Assembly (NCBI GenBank): GCA_903832055.1
Contig: CAILAC010000002.1
Location: 1-64,000, forward strand
Source: an uncultured Acidobacteriota bacterium
GTDB lineage: Bacteria > Acidobacteriota > Terriglobia > Terriglobales > Acidobacteriaceae
Length of the DNA stretch: 64,000 nucleotides
Reading direction: 5' to 3'
The position numbers and the translations under genes are program-made. Positions 1-8,486 of this stretch are shown here, one piece after another. Under the pieces are notes generated by a model that saw nothing but the letters and a program-made list of their open reading frames with translations, was not told where the DNA came from and made no database searches. How positions within the stretch are numbered: the stretch's first letter is position 1; every line of letters begins with the position of its first letter.

Positions 1-19
1 AATCCCTCACTCTCCGCCA
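1..19 (+). tRNA. 3' end of a probable tRNA-Ser gene (cut by window start)
   Basis: The first 19 bases read as the end of a tRNA: the last bases of a T-loop (AAT), a T-stem 3' strand (CCCTC), an acceptor 3' strand (ACTCTCC), discriminator G and an encoded CCA. This end sequence resembles bacterial tRNA-Ser. The rest of the gene lies outside the window, so the identity is inferred. It could instead be the tRNA-end copy left as an att site, because an integrase remnant follows within 150 bp. Confidence 0.55.
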
Positions 20-42
20 TTAACCTGTTTTAAGACTTGCAA

Positions 43-162
43 AGACATCCAGAGACATCCAGAGAAGTGAGATAAGCTCCTGAAAAATCAGGGGCCTTCG
101 TAATTTTACGTCCAAAGTCGTACTGCATTAGCCAACTGCTGCCGGGGGTACTTCCGGGGGTA
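43..162. repeat. Short direct repeats between tRNA end and integrase remnant
   Basis: Two small tandem repeats are visible: AGACATCCAG twice at 43-52 and 53-62, and CCGGGGGTA twice at 142-150 and 154-162. Between them is a small hairpin (CCTGA at 79-83, TCAGG at 88-92). Repeats of this kind often lie between a tRNA attachment site and the integrase of tRNA-targeting islands, where they may serve as arm-type or recombination-directionality sites. The role is inferred from position. Confidence 0.4.
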
Positions 163-165
163 TTT

Positions 166-309
166 TTGCGAACTGACACCGAAATTCGCAAATCAAAGGC
201 TTCTGCGGAGGCCTATCGCCTCACCGATGGGCAAGGTCTCTACCTTTGGGTCACCCCGGCTGGCGGCAAGGTCCTGCCCTTTCCGGATCGAGACGTTTCA
301 GAGCTGTAG
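166..309 (+). pseudogene. Truncated P4-type tyrosine integrase (DUF4102 N-terminus only)
   Basis: A 47-residue reading frame from a TTG codon carries the hallmark N-terminal arm-DNA-binding domain of P4-like island integrases: TDTEIRKSKAS followed by YRLTDGQGLYLWVTPAGGK. Homology stops right after the GGK motif, where intact integrases continue with the W-x-F-R-Y strand. The frame runs into unrelated sequence and ends at TAG. The core-binding and catalytic domains (R-H-R-Y) are absent from the window. It sits just downstream of a tRNA-Ser end, the usual target of this family, so it is most likely the scar of a lost genomic island. Confidence 0.75.
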
Positions 310-337
310 ATTGAGAAACAACTTGCCTACAGTAGAT

Positions 338-2497
338 TTAATGAAAGTTTTTGATCAGCACAGCATCGGTCATTTCCGAGCCTCGGGATAGGGCGAGACG
401 TCCATCGCGCGACCATTGGAAGTTGAAGATGGTTCCGGATTTGAAGTGCGTAATCGCAACTGCAGGTCCGCCGCTCACCGGCTGCTGCCAGATGTTACTG
501 ACCCCGTTCTCATTGTTGACGAACGAAACGGCCTTGCCGTCAGGTGTCCATGCAAGGGTTGATGTGGGTGCGGTGGGCGGCAGTACGAAGGTTCTTTTTG
601 GAGGGCCGCCGGTGATGGGAAGAATGGCCAGAACCGGCGTTTGATCCGGTCGAGGAACGTACGAGCATGAAACCCAGGCCCCATCCGGCGACACTGATGG
701 ATGATCGGCGTTGTAGCTGGTAAGCAGGGTGCTGGTTCCTCCCTGGCTGGGAACTTTCATGAGGACTGTTTTGTCTGCCTGAATGCTTGCGTACACAATC
801 GACTTACCGTCGGGAGCAAAGGATGGCGAGAAGTCCTGCGTGCCTTCTGTAAGTCGCGTCTGGCGGCCATCCTTCAAATCGATGAGGTAGAGGTTAGCCC
901 TGTCGCCTTGAGACCAGCGCACAAAGACCATGGAATCCCCTCGCGGCGACACGGCCACATCGGAGAGCCCGTCGGACGCGGTGGACAAGTACTGGTGCGG
1001 GTTGGAGCCATCGCTGTTGATAACGGTCAGGGTGAGGCTATCGGACTGCGAGATGTAAGCGATCCGGTCATCGGGCGCCCACGCCAAACCCAGGCTGCCG
1101 TCCTCATTCTGATTTTCGCTGCTCAAGATGCGTGTTTCCAATTCCTTGCCGGAGGCAAGAGTCTGCAACGTACTCAGAACGACTTTGTGCACTCCGAGCA
1201 GAGCTTTCCCATCGGCAGTTCCCCGAATGGCAATGTAATCAGACAATTCGTGAGTAATGGCGCGCACTGCTCCTCCCGCGAGAGGAACGAGATAGAGCTG
1301 ACTCCGACTAAAATCGGCTGGCTGGCCGACAACCAGCAAGGTCGAATCAGGCCCTAACCCCCAAATGTCGTCTATCGAATGCCAGGGTTGGGAGGACAGT
1401 TGGCGCGTGGTGCCGCCGTTGAGCGGGAGCGCGATCAGCATGTTGCGCGAGGGGAAGATCAATGACCGGCCATCAGCCGTCCAGGTGACGCGGTTCAAGT
1501 GAATCCCGGGAGCTGGGTACGAAGCAAGGATACGCAAGTCCGAGCCGTCGATATTGGCAGTTACAACGCTATCGACGCCATGAGACATGAGAGTGCTGCG
1601 TACAAAAGCAACCTTCAACCCGTCCGGCGAAATTGCCATCGCTCCGGAAATCCCTGAGAGGACGCGGGTAGCTTCCCCGCCGAGGATGGAGACGCGGTAA
1701 AGGTCGCCTGCCGCGGCGGAGGGCTGATGTCGGTCAAAGTAGAGATAGTTGCCATCCGCCGAAAAATCGACGCCCCAGCATCGATCAGTACCCAAAGTAG
1801 TCACCTGCAAAACACGCCCGGTGGCCAGTTGCCGGAGCCAGAGGCTCTCCTGGCCCGCGATCATGCGTGCATACGCGACATATTTTCCATCCGGCGAAAT
1901 ATCGGCGGCTATGATGTCGCCGCTGATGGTCACACGGGTCAATTCAAGGTCTTCCGAGGGAGTGTTATGCCCAGCGTTTCGAGTCTTCCACCCGAAATAG
2001 ATGCAACCTGCCAGCATGACAACGGCCGCTAAAGCCAGAAGAGCATTTCTTCGCCGACGCGTGGGCGGGCGGGAATCCGGAATTGAAGCCACAACCGGCG
2101 GTGACGAAGCTGAATCCCACGCTTGGGCCTGAGGCGGAGGAAAAGGCTCCGGTGCCGCGGTGTCCTGCGCTGCAACCTCTTCGATGCTGGCGACAAAGCG
2201 GTAGCCGGCGCCGATGACGGTCTCAATGTATTTGGGCGAAGCGGGGTCATCGCCGAGCTGACTGCGCAGGTGATTCATGGCGGTGTTGATGCCGGCGACA
2301 ACATCGATGTTCTGCGTATCCTTCCACAGGCATGCGGCAATCTCGTCGCGCGTGACCAGCTCACCGCGGCGGGTGACCAGCAACAGAAGGAGACGCAACC
2401 GTGAGACGGGAAGCCTAATCCGCACTCCGCGCCTGCGCAGCTCCAGTCGCCCGCGGTCCAGCTCAAATGGGCCGAATTGAAAAACGCTGGCTTTCAT
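338..2497 (-). CDS. Membrane-anchored winged-helix regulator with TolB/PD40 beta-propeller
   Basis: The protein has 719 aa from the ATG at 2497 (FQFGPFELD follows). An open extension to 2557 adds 20 residues that do not look conserved. Residues about 5-105 form an OmpR/CadC-type winged helix (FGPFELD; YIETVIGAGYRFVA). A proline-rich linker leads to one membrane helix near residues 150-170 (LLALAAVVMLAGCIYFG). The remainder is a series of WD40-like PD40 blades (SPDGKYVAYAR, APDGKSIVYAS, TPDGKAVSFV). This design, common in Acidobacteria, suggests a one-component regulator whose sensing propeller lies outside the membrane. It is divergent from the Gly-rich secreted protein gene at 2789, and the 11-bp tandem repeat in between is a plausible target. 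The ligand is unknown. Confidence 0.85.
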   Translation of the reverse strand: MKASVFQFGPFELDRGRLELRRRGVRIRLPVSRLRLLLLLVTRRGELVTRDEIAACLWKDTQNIDVVAGINTAMNHLRSQLGDDPASPKYIETVIGAGYRFVASIEEVAAQDTAAPEPFPPPQAQAWDSASSPPVVASIPDSRPPTRRRRNALLALAAVVMLAGCIYFGWKTRNAGHNTPSEDLELTRVTISGDIIAADISPDGKYVAYARMIAGQESLWLRQLATGRVLQVTTLGTDRCWGVDFSADGNYLYFDRHQPSAAAGDLYRVSILGGEATRVLSGISGAMAISPDGLKVAFVRSTLMSHGVDSVVTANIDGSDLRILASYPAPGIHLNRVTWTADGRSLIFPSRNMLIALPLNGGTTRQLSSQPWHSIDDIWGLGPDSTLLVVGQPADFSRSQLYLVPLAGGAVRAITHELSDYIAIRGTADGKALLGVHKVVLSTLQTLASGKELETRILSSENQNEDGSLGLAWAPDDRIAYISQSDSLTLTVINSDGSNPHQYLSTASDGLSDVAVSPRGDSMVFVRWSQGDRANLYLIDLKDGRQTRLTEGTQDFSPSFAPDGKSIVYASIQADKTVLMKVPSQGGTSTLLTSYNADHPSVSPDGAWVSCSYVPRPDQTPVLAILPITGGPPKRTFVLPPTAPTSTLAWTPDGKAVSFVNNENGVSNIWQQPVSGGPAVAITHFKSGTIFNFQWSRDGRLALSRGSEMTDAVLIKNFH

Positions 2498-2577
2498 CGT
2501 CGGAGCCTTTGCCGTTGGTGATATGCGGGGGAAGCGGTACGGGCGTAAGTGTATCAAAATCAGGCGAATCTATCTTC

Positions 2578-2599
2578 AGATCGAATTGAGATCGAATTG
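2578..2599. promoter_or_regulatory. Perfect 11-bp tandem direct repeat, candidate winged-helix operator
   Basis: AGATCGAATTG occurs twice head to tail (2578-2588 and 2589-2599) in the divergent intergenic region between the winged-helix regulator gene and the Gly-rich protein gene. OmpR/PhoB-type winged helices are known to bind direct repeats spaced by about one helical turn. That this is the site of the neighbouring regulator is inference. Confidence 0.45.
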
Positions 2600-2618
2600 A
2601 CACCGCTTGTATGGACTT

Positions 2619-2634
2619 TGGCATCGGGCCTGCC
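2619..2634 (+). promoter_or_regulatory. Possible sigma-54 (-24/-12) promoter for the Gly-rich protein gene
   Basis: The sequence has TGGCA, then seven bases, then TGC, placing GG and GC 12 bp apart start to start as in the sigma-54 consensus. It lies about 155 bp upstream of the start at 2789 and 20 bp downstream of the tandem repeat. The match is partial and could be chance. Confidence 0.25.
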
Positions 2635-2788
2635 TAGATTATCAGCAACCTTCCCCCGAGGTGCTTTTAGACCGGAGATGAATCCGTAGTTCTGGGCAAG
2701 CTCTTGCAAAGATCAACGTTCACCCGGGCCAGTCCTGGTTCCCTAAAATCTTGTTTCTGTTTGCCGTGAGTCGCTGAAGGAGACTGCA

Positions 2789-5700
2789 ATGTTTGGAATG
2801 AGCGAAAAGTTTCGCCCCGTGCTGGCTGCACTCGCGATGGGCATGGCTGGGTTGCCACTGGTTGGATTCGCGCAGAGCGGCCAGACGATTCAGGTAGCGA
2901 ACGGCGACGCGGCTGGGCTGATCACGGCAATTCAGACACTCAATGCAAACGGGGGCGGCACCATCGATCTGGCCAGTGGTGGAACCTACTCGGTGACCGC
3001 GCCGTCGGACTGGTGGTATGGACCCAACGCCTTTCCCGCAATCGCCAGCACCATCACGATCGACGGTAACGGCGCCACGATCAGCCGCGCCGCGGGGAGT
3101 CCTAAATTCCGGTTCTTCTATATCTCAGGCGGGTTCTCGACGCTTCCCGCCGGCAACCTGACAATCCATGACCTCACCCTAACCGGCGGCCTGGCGCAGG
3201 GCGGAAACGGCGGCAGCGGATTCGCGGGCGGCGGCGGCGGCGCCGGCATGGGCGGAGCGGTCTACAACCAGGGCGTCTTCACCGCGACCGCACTCACATT
3301 CCTATCCAATTCCGCGGTGGGGGGTAGCGGCGGCACGAACGACTATCAAAGTGGCGATGGCGGCGGTGGCGGGATAGGCGGAAACGGCGGAAACGGCGGA
3401 AACAACGGGGCCGCGCGTGGCTACTACGACGGCTCCGGAGGAGGTTTCAAATTCAGCGGCACGACGACTCCGACGAATACTCCGACTTACAGCTCTGCGC
3501 CCGGCGGCGGATTTTTGGGCAGCGAAGGAGGCCAGATGCCCAACGGCGGCACGAGCGCATTCGGAGGCAACGGTGGCGGCGCGGGCGTTCGCCTGGGGGT
3601 CCAGCTTGTAGCAGGGTATGGCGGCGGAGGAGGAGGCTATGCGGCCGGCAGCAATGCACCTTCACCGTATGGCGCATACGGTGGGGGAGTTGGCGGCTGC
3701 TGCGTTTATGACCCTAATCCCGCATACAACGGTGGTGGCGGCGCATTTGGCGGTGGCGGTGGCACCGGCAGGATCGTGCAAGCTCCCGGCGGGGGCGGCG
3801 GAGTGGGCGGGGGCGGAGCCGGGGGCGGAGCCGGCGGCGGCTACGGCGGGGGCGGGGGCGGAGCCAGCGGCTTTGGCGGGGCGTTCTACCTAGGCGCCGC
3901 CAGCGTCTTCGGCGGCGGAGCCGGCGGCGATGCCAATATCGGAGGCGCCGCCCCCGGCTTTGGCGGCGCCAACGGCGGCAATGCCGATGGCTGCTTAGGC
4001 CTCTACTGTACTTATCCCGGCGGCGGCGGTGGCGGCGCGGGCATGGGGGGTGCGATCTTCAATCAGCTCGGCACCGTGACCTTGCAGTCTTCTCAGCTCA
4101 ACTCAAATTCAGCCTCCGGCGGCGGCAGCCCTGCGACCGCGGGAACCTCAGACGGTTTCGGCGGCGCGGTTTTCAATCTCAACGGCACTGTGACTCTCTC
4201 CAGTGTTAGTTACTCGGGCAACACAGCGACGAACTCCGCCGGCACAGCCGATGTTGGCGCTGCGGTCTATAACCTCTCTCACGACGGCGGGATCACGGCC
4301 GCCGGGCAGACTTCCAGAGCCTTGCTGGTTCTGGTTGGAACCACAATCTCCACCACCAACGGCGATCTGGTCAACAACCAGGTGAACGGAACAGCGGCCG
4401 TAATAACACTCAGCAACCTGACGCAAACCTACACAGGCAGTCCGTTGATGCCGGCGGTGAGCACGATTCCCTCCGGTCTTGCGATTGTGTGGTCGGGAAC
4501 GCCCCAGACCAATGCGGGCAGCTATACCGTTACCGCGACCATCAACGACCCGGTTTATACGGGAGCAGCGGTTGCGACGTTCGTAATTCAGCCCGCAGCA
4601 GCGACCGTGACCCTGTCTAACCTGACGCAGACCTACACTGGCAACCCGCTCACCCCCACCGCAGCCACGGTTCCCGCTGGCCTGCAGACAGTACTGTCCG
4701 GCGTACCGCAAACCAAGGCAGGCAGCTATACCGCGATCGCAAGCGTCAACGACCCCAACTATGTCGGCTCGGCAAGCGGGACTTTCGTCATCCAGCCCGC
4801 GGCGGCTACCGTGACCCTGTCTAACCTGACGCAGACCTACACTGGCAGCCCGCTCACGCCCACCGCAGCCACGGTTCCCGCCGGCCTGCAAACAGTACTG
4901 ACCGGCGTACCACAAACCAACGCAGGCAGCTATCCGATTACCGCGACCATTCAGAACGCCAACTATCAGGGATCGGCGAGCGGAACGTTCACGATAAGCC
5001 AAGCTTCGGCAAACTTCAGCATAAGTGGAACTTATACCTTCAACGGCTCTGCGCAGACGCCAACAGTCACGTCGTCGATAGCCGGGCTGACTTATACCAT
5101 CACAGGCGCGGCGAAGACCAAAGCCGGCAGCTACCCGATCACAATCACACCTACAAATCCCAATTACGCCCCGGCTCAAGTCATTTTTGTGATCAATCCT
5201 TACCCAGTCAGAGTCATCGTTCACGCGTTTCCCACCGCCACCACCATTCCGGCGGCATGCGCAAACACAACGGATCCGTGCTCGCAATACGGCGACCAGG
5301 TGATTTATGGCGTCCAGGTCCGTCCGGGATCATTCGCCGGCGTGAATACCATGGATTGGACATCCTGCGGAGCGGGAACTACATCACAATGCATGAACAT
5401 AACGATTACAGGACCAGGCGGCTTTTCGCAGTCGGTGCTCGATCCCGTCAGTGGAACTTCCACCCAACTGGACGGGAAAACTACCAATTCCCCTCTCGCC
5501 ATCAATTCGACACCGGGCACTTATCAAATTGTGGCGACCCCCCTGGCAACGAACCCCAATTTCAGCTTCAGTGCGCCGCCGATTCAGGAGGTTGTCGTCC
5601 CTCGGCCCGCCTATCTCACCTATACGGGACTGACCGATTTCACCGTCTCCAGTTCGTCGAACACAGAGTCGCTTATCTTCACCTACACGGTTCAGGATCC

Positions 5701-6565
5701 GTCGGCTCTGGCCTCAACGAATCCCATTTACGACCCCCTCCCCGGCGCGATTGCCAATGCACAAATTGGTTTGACACTCACGGGCTATACGGGGCCTCGC
5801 ATTTCATTCACCGGTCAGTGCGCTCCGCAGTTTGTCACTCCCACGTCCGCCACCACCGGGACCCTGACCTGCACCATGCCCAATGTTCCGGTGAACTCGA
5901 CTTTCATTCTGACGCCGACTGCCGGACCGAACTCCTACTACGCTCCGAGCGCGGGCGCCACCAGCGTCACGATTACCGACGGAAACAATGGCGTTGGTTC
6001 AGTGACTGCCGACGGATACCAGACCGCGACTTACCTCGACAAAGAGGACGAATCAGCCGGCAAATACAAGCCGAGTGGCTTGATTGTGCCGGCGCCGGGT
6101 ACAAAGGTCACCTTTAAGCTGAACTCGAGGTACGTCACCGATCCGACGGCAGCTTTGAAGGGCAAAGCCTCGGTGGTTTTGACTTCCAAGTGCCTCAGAC
6201 ATATCCCGGGCTATTTACCCCGTCGAGGGGAAAACGGCCTGTGCGTTTATAGAATCGAATCCGGCACCATCCAGAACCTGAGCCTGTACCCAGCCCCGCC
6301 CAGTCCGTCTTATGCCACCTTCAGTTCCACCGCCACAATTTTCGACGTGACTGACGGTAAAGCCTTCGCCCTGGTCAGGAACGTTGAGTTGCAGATGCAG
6401 ATGTCGTTTGCATCAGGCGCCACTGACAAAAACACCATCGCCATTCAGGCGGTCGATAAGGAGCACGGTCTCTGGTTCTCAAATAACTGGACGGGACAGA
6501 AAACTGGGATCTCAAGCAGCGCACCAACGCTGCAGAGTGGAACGTTAACCTTGAACCCGCAGTAG
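2789..6565 (+). CDS. Secreted glycine-rich, MBG-repeat surface protein (adhesin-like)
   Basis: The protein has 1258 aa. The ATG follows a good ribosome site (GAAGGAGACTGCA). A Sec signal peptide is evident (LAALAMGMAGLPLVGFAQ). Residues about 35-120 and 420-520 look like a pectin-lyase-type right-handed beta-helix (ITIDGNGATI; LTIHDLTLTGG). Between them lies a long Gly-rich stretch (about residues 135-425, many GGGG runs), like PE-PGRS or trimeric surface proteins. Residues about 535-805 hold four MBG/YDG-type repeats (TYTGSPL...AGSYTVTATI), three of them with exactly 204-bp spacing. A C-terminal part of about 450 aa is not recognised. No autotransporter barrel, LPXTG or PEP-CTERM tail is visible. 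The likely role is cell-surface or extracellular matrix. Confidence 0.75.
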   Translation: MFGMSEKFRPVLAALAMGMAGLPLVGFAQSGQTIQVANGDAAGLITAIQTLNANGGGTIDLASGGTYSVTAPSDWWYGPNAFPAIASTITIDGNGATISRAAGSPKFRFFYISGGFSTLPAGNLTIHDLTLTGGLAQGGNGGSGFAGGGGGAGMGGAVYNQGVFTATALTFLSNSAVGGSGGTNDYQSGDGGGGGIGGNGGNGGNNGAARGYYDGSGGGFKFSGTTTPTNTPTYSSAPGGGFLGSEGGQMPNGGTSAFGGNGGGAGVRLGVQLVAGYGGGGGGYAAGSNAPSPYGAYGGGVGGCCVYDPNPAYNGGGGAFGGGGGTGRIVQAPGGGGGVGGGGAGGGAGGGYGGGGGGASGFGGAFYLGAASVFGGGAGGDANIGGAAPGFGGANGGNADGCLGLYCTYPGGGGGGAGMGGAIFNQLGTVTLQSSQLNSNSASGGGSPATAGTSDGFGGAVFNLNGTVTLSSVSYSGNTATNSAGTADVGAAVYNLSHDGGITAAGQTSRALLVLVGTTISTTNGDLVNNQVNGTAAVITLSNLTQTYTGSPLMPAVSTIPSGLAIVWSGTPQTNAGSYTVTATINDPVYTGAAVATFVIQPAAATVTLSNLTQTYTGNPLTPTAATVPAGLQTVLSGVPQTKAGSYTAIASVNDPNYVGSASGTFVIQPAAATVTLSNLTQTYTGSPLTPTAATVPAGLQTVLTGVPQTNAGSYPITATIQNANYQGSASGTFTISQASANFSISGTYTFNGSAQTPTVTSSIAGLTYTITGAAKTKAGSYPITITPTNPNYAPAQVIFVINPYPVRVIVHAFPTATTIPAACANTTDPCSQYGDQVIYGVQVRPGSFAGVNTMDWTSCGAGTTSQCMNITITGPGGFSQSVLDPVSGTSTQLDGKTTNSPLAINSTPGTYQIVATPLATNPNFSFSAPPIQEVVVPRPAYLTYTGLTDFTVSSSSNTESLIFTYTVQDPSALASTNPIYDPLPGAIANAQIGLTLTGYTGPRISFTGQCAPQFVTPTSATTGTLTCTMPNVPVNSTFILTPTAGPNSYYAPSAGATSVTITDGNNGVGSVTADGYQTATYLDKEDESAGKYKPSGLIVPAPGTKVTFKLNSRYVTDPTAALKGKASVVLTSKCLRHIPGYLPRRGENGLCVYRIESGTIQNLSLYPAPPSPSYATFSSTATIFDVTDGKAFALVRNVELQMQMSFASGATDKNTIAIQAVDKEHGLWFSNNWTGQKTGISSSAPTLQSGTLTLNPQ
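4399..5204 (+). repeat. Four MBG-domain tandem repeats, 204-bp period
   Basis: Within the Gly-rich protein gene, copies of a 68-codon unit align at CCTG positions 4417, 4621 and 4825, an exact 204-bp period. The second and third are nearly identical at DNA level over the first 130 bases, and a fourth diverged copy follows. Such identity points to recent duplication or gene conversion. Confidence 0.8.
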
Positions 6566-6569
6566 ACCG

Positions 6570-6600
6570 CAGCGGCTGAGGCCCTTCGGCGAGGCCGCTG
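6570..6600 (+). terminator. Hairpin after the Gly-rich protein gene
   Basis: CAGCGGC (6570-6576) pairs with GCCGCTG (6594-6600) four bases beyond the stop codon region. No run of T follows, so an intrinsic terminator is possible but not convincing. Confidence 0.3.
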
Positions 6601-6689
6601 TACGTTCCACAGATCGAGATTAAGGAAAATCAAAGATTCGTTCCCGCCGACGCGTGGTATCTCGCGTGTTGGACGAACAGGCGTTTGCT

Positions 6690-7150
6690 CAACAAGAAAC
6701 ATCGGTTCGGGTGGGCAGAATGGAATGCCACCGAGGCGGTGCGGTGTCTGACGACAGACCTGACCGAGTTGCGCGAAGAGAGCTCCAAACGTCTAGCTTC
6801 TGGCACAGGGGGAGAGAAGACCGAAGTGCCGAATGGCAAGTTTGTAGTGGTCAGGCACGTGGTCGGCGAGATGATCGATGAGACCGGAGGGGGAGTAGCG
6901 GGTCACTACCTCTTTCTTCAGTTTGTGGTCCTGGGGGCGGAAGCTGACCTCTCCCGGAGTGTGGTCGAGAATGCGAAATTGCGCCAGTGGTGGCCTGCGG
7001 ACCTACCTGCCCGCGTACCGAATGAAATGCTCTTTGGGGCGCAGGGCTGGACGTCAACGCTCCACCAGCGCTCGTATTGCGCGGTGAGTTGGGCGCACAA
7101 GGAATGCGGGGGCAGGTTTGACGCGATGAGTCCACGGCGAAGGGCTTCTC
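6690..7150 (-). pseudogene. Decayed IS91-family (Y2) transposase
   Basis: Read on the minus strand in shifting frames, this stretch gives the C-terminal part of an IS91-type rolling-circle transposase: YERWWSVDV, KEHFIRYAGR, VRRPPLAQFRILDHTPGEV, DHKLKKEVVTRYS, HLADHVPDHYKLAIRHFGLL, then GALFAQLGQ. It is broken by a frameshift between WWSVDV and KEHF (about 7050), by a TAG at 7003-7005 exactly where the family has Tyr in the AGRYVRRP motif, and by a second TAG at 6793-6795. The N-terminal zinc-binding part and the element ends are not visible. The long plus-strand open frame over the same bases (6685-7206) is an antisense shadow. Confidence 0.75.
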
Positions 7151-7316
7151 GCGGCCGGGGTAGGCGCGGGACTTGCAGGTGTGGAGGACAACCTTCTGCT
7201 CAGTAGCGGACGCGTAGACCTCGGAACCTGGCGCTTTCGTCTGGGGCATCCCAGAAGGCATGTGGACAATTTATGAGAACTTTTGGTCACAAGTGGTAAA
7301 GACGTAGTGTTGCCCG

Positions 7317-8441
7317 ATGGCTAAGCTGACTGAGGTGCGTCATTCTGGAATGAAACTTCCCTTTCCCTCAGAAATCACGTCGCGACCTTTTGGAGTTGCC
7401 CCCGGCGGACTGCCGATTGAGTCCTGGAAGCTTACCGGAGTCGGTGGTCTTCAACTCGAAGCGATCCCCTATGGCGCCACCATCACCCGACTGGTGGTGC
7501 CAGACAAGGCAGGGCGTCTCGACGATGTTGTTCTCGGTTTCAACAGCCTCGAGGATTACCTGCGAGGCAGTGCATACTTCGGGGCAGCCATTGGTCGCGT
7601 TGCTGGCAGGATCGGCGGGGGAAGCTTCACGGTCGACGGCATGTCCTATGAGCTCGTGCGCAATGACGGGCCAAACCATCTTCACGGCGGCATCCTCGGA
7701 TTCGACAAGAAGATCTGGCACCTCGAAGCGACACGAAACGATCAGGGCGAGCCTTCGCTGGTTTTCACGTATACGAGCCCGAATGGCGAAGAGGGTTATC
7801 CCGGATCAGTTCACGTACGGCTCACATATACCGTCACCGACGATAACAAGCTGATCGTGGATGTTCAGGCTAAGTCAGACCAGTCGACTCCTTTCAACTT
7901 CACACAGCATTCTTACTTCAACCTCGCCGGTGAAGGGTCTGGCGCGATTACTGATCATGTTTTGCAAATCTTTGCGGACGACTTCGTTCCGGTCGATGAC
8001 ACGATGGCTCTATCTGGAAGCCTCGTGCCCGTAACTGGCCAGCGAAACGACTTCCGGCGACCAAGGAGCCTCCGCGAAGCAATCCCCGTGCTCTCTGGAA
8101 GACATGGCGACCTGTACCGCATTCAGCCTCCGCCCGGCGGTGCCGAGACGGGTCTCAGAATGGCGGCAAGATTGGTTCATCCAGAGAGTGGCCGAGTGCT
8201 CGAGATTTCAACCACTGAGGAGTATCTCCAGTTCTACACTGGGGTCGCCATTGACGGAACAATTTCAGGCAAGTCGGGTCGGTCTTACGGTGCCCACGCA
8301 GGGCTTTGCCTTGAGTGCGAGGGATATCCAGATGGGGCAAATCAACCGGCGCTGGGCAATATCGTCCTTCGTCCCGGCGGAACGAAGCGCTCTACTACCA
8401 TCTACAACTTTTCAATCGACACGCAGGAGGGTTGCCTGTGA
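7317..8441 (+). CDS. galM: Aldose 1-epimerase (mutarotase)
   Basis: The protein has 374 aa and interconverts alpha and beta anomers of aldoses such as galactose or glucose. It shows the family signatures: GATI in the first strands, NHLHGG carrying a substrate-binding His, TQHSYFNLAG with the catalytic acid His, and a C-terminal LECEGYPDGANQ whose Glu is at the position of the catalytic base. Length is normal for the GalM family. No signal peptide is seen, so it is cytoplasmic. It is the first gene of a plus-strand run with the oxygenase fusion (45-bp gap), a TIM-barrel isomerase and a sugar porter, which suggests a role in entry of a specific sugar rather than general galactose use. The ATG at 7317 has a weak ribosome site; the ATG at 7350 is possible. 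Confidence 0.9.
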   Translation: MAKLTEVRHSGMKLPFPSEITSRPFGVAPGGLPIESWKLTGVGGLQLEAIPYGATITRLVVPDKAGRLDDVVLGFNSLEDYLRGSAYFGAAIGRVAGRIGGGSFTVDGMSYELVRNDGPNHLHGGILGFDKKIWHLEATRNDQGEPSLVFTYTSPNGEEGYPGSVHVRLTYTVTDDNKLIVDVQAKSDQSTPFNFTQHSYFNLAGEGSGAITDHVLQIFADDFVPVDDTMALSGSLVPVTGQRNDFRRPRSLREAIPVLSGRHGDLYRIQPPPGGAETGLRMAARLVHPESGRVLEISTTEEYLQFYTGVAIDGTISGKSGRSYGAHAGLCLECEGYPDGANQPALGNIVLRPGGTKRSTTIYNFSIDTQEGCL

Positions 8442-8486
8442 CAAAGCAAGCACTCATTGCAAGAATCTCTCTACACGGAAAACGAT

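Noticed and set aside
43-62. Possible minimal CRISPR-like repeat (AGACATCCAG twice)
   Set aside because: Only two 10-bp copies directly adjoining, without spacers; better explained as att-region repeats.
289-300. CGAGACGTTTCA, similar to half of the 56110 palindrome
   Set aside because: Two mismatches to the palindrome core, located after the integrase remnant and not upstream of any gene.
4148-5287. 379-codon minus-strand open frame within the Gly-rich protein gene
   Set aside because: It is a Cys/Arg-rich antisense shadow of the MBG repeats; the plus strand has signal peptide, domains and ribosome site.
6685-7206. 173-codon plus-strand open frame that could be read as a small protein gene
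   Set aside because: It lies antisense to clear IS91 transposase motifs on the minus strand, has no ribosome site and no recognisable fold.
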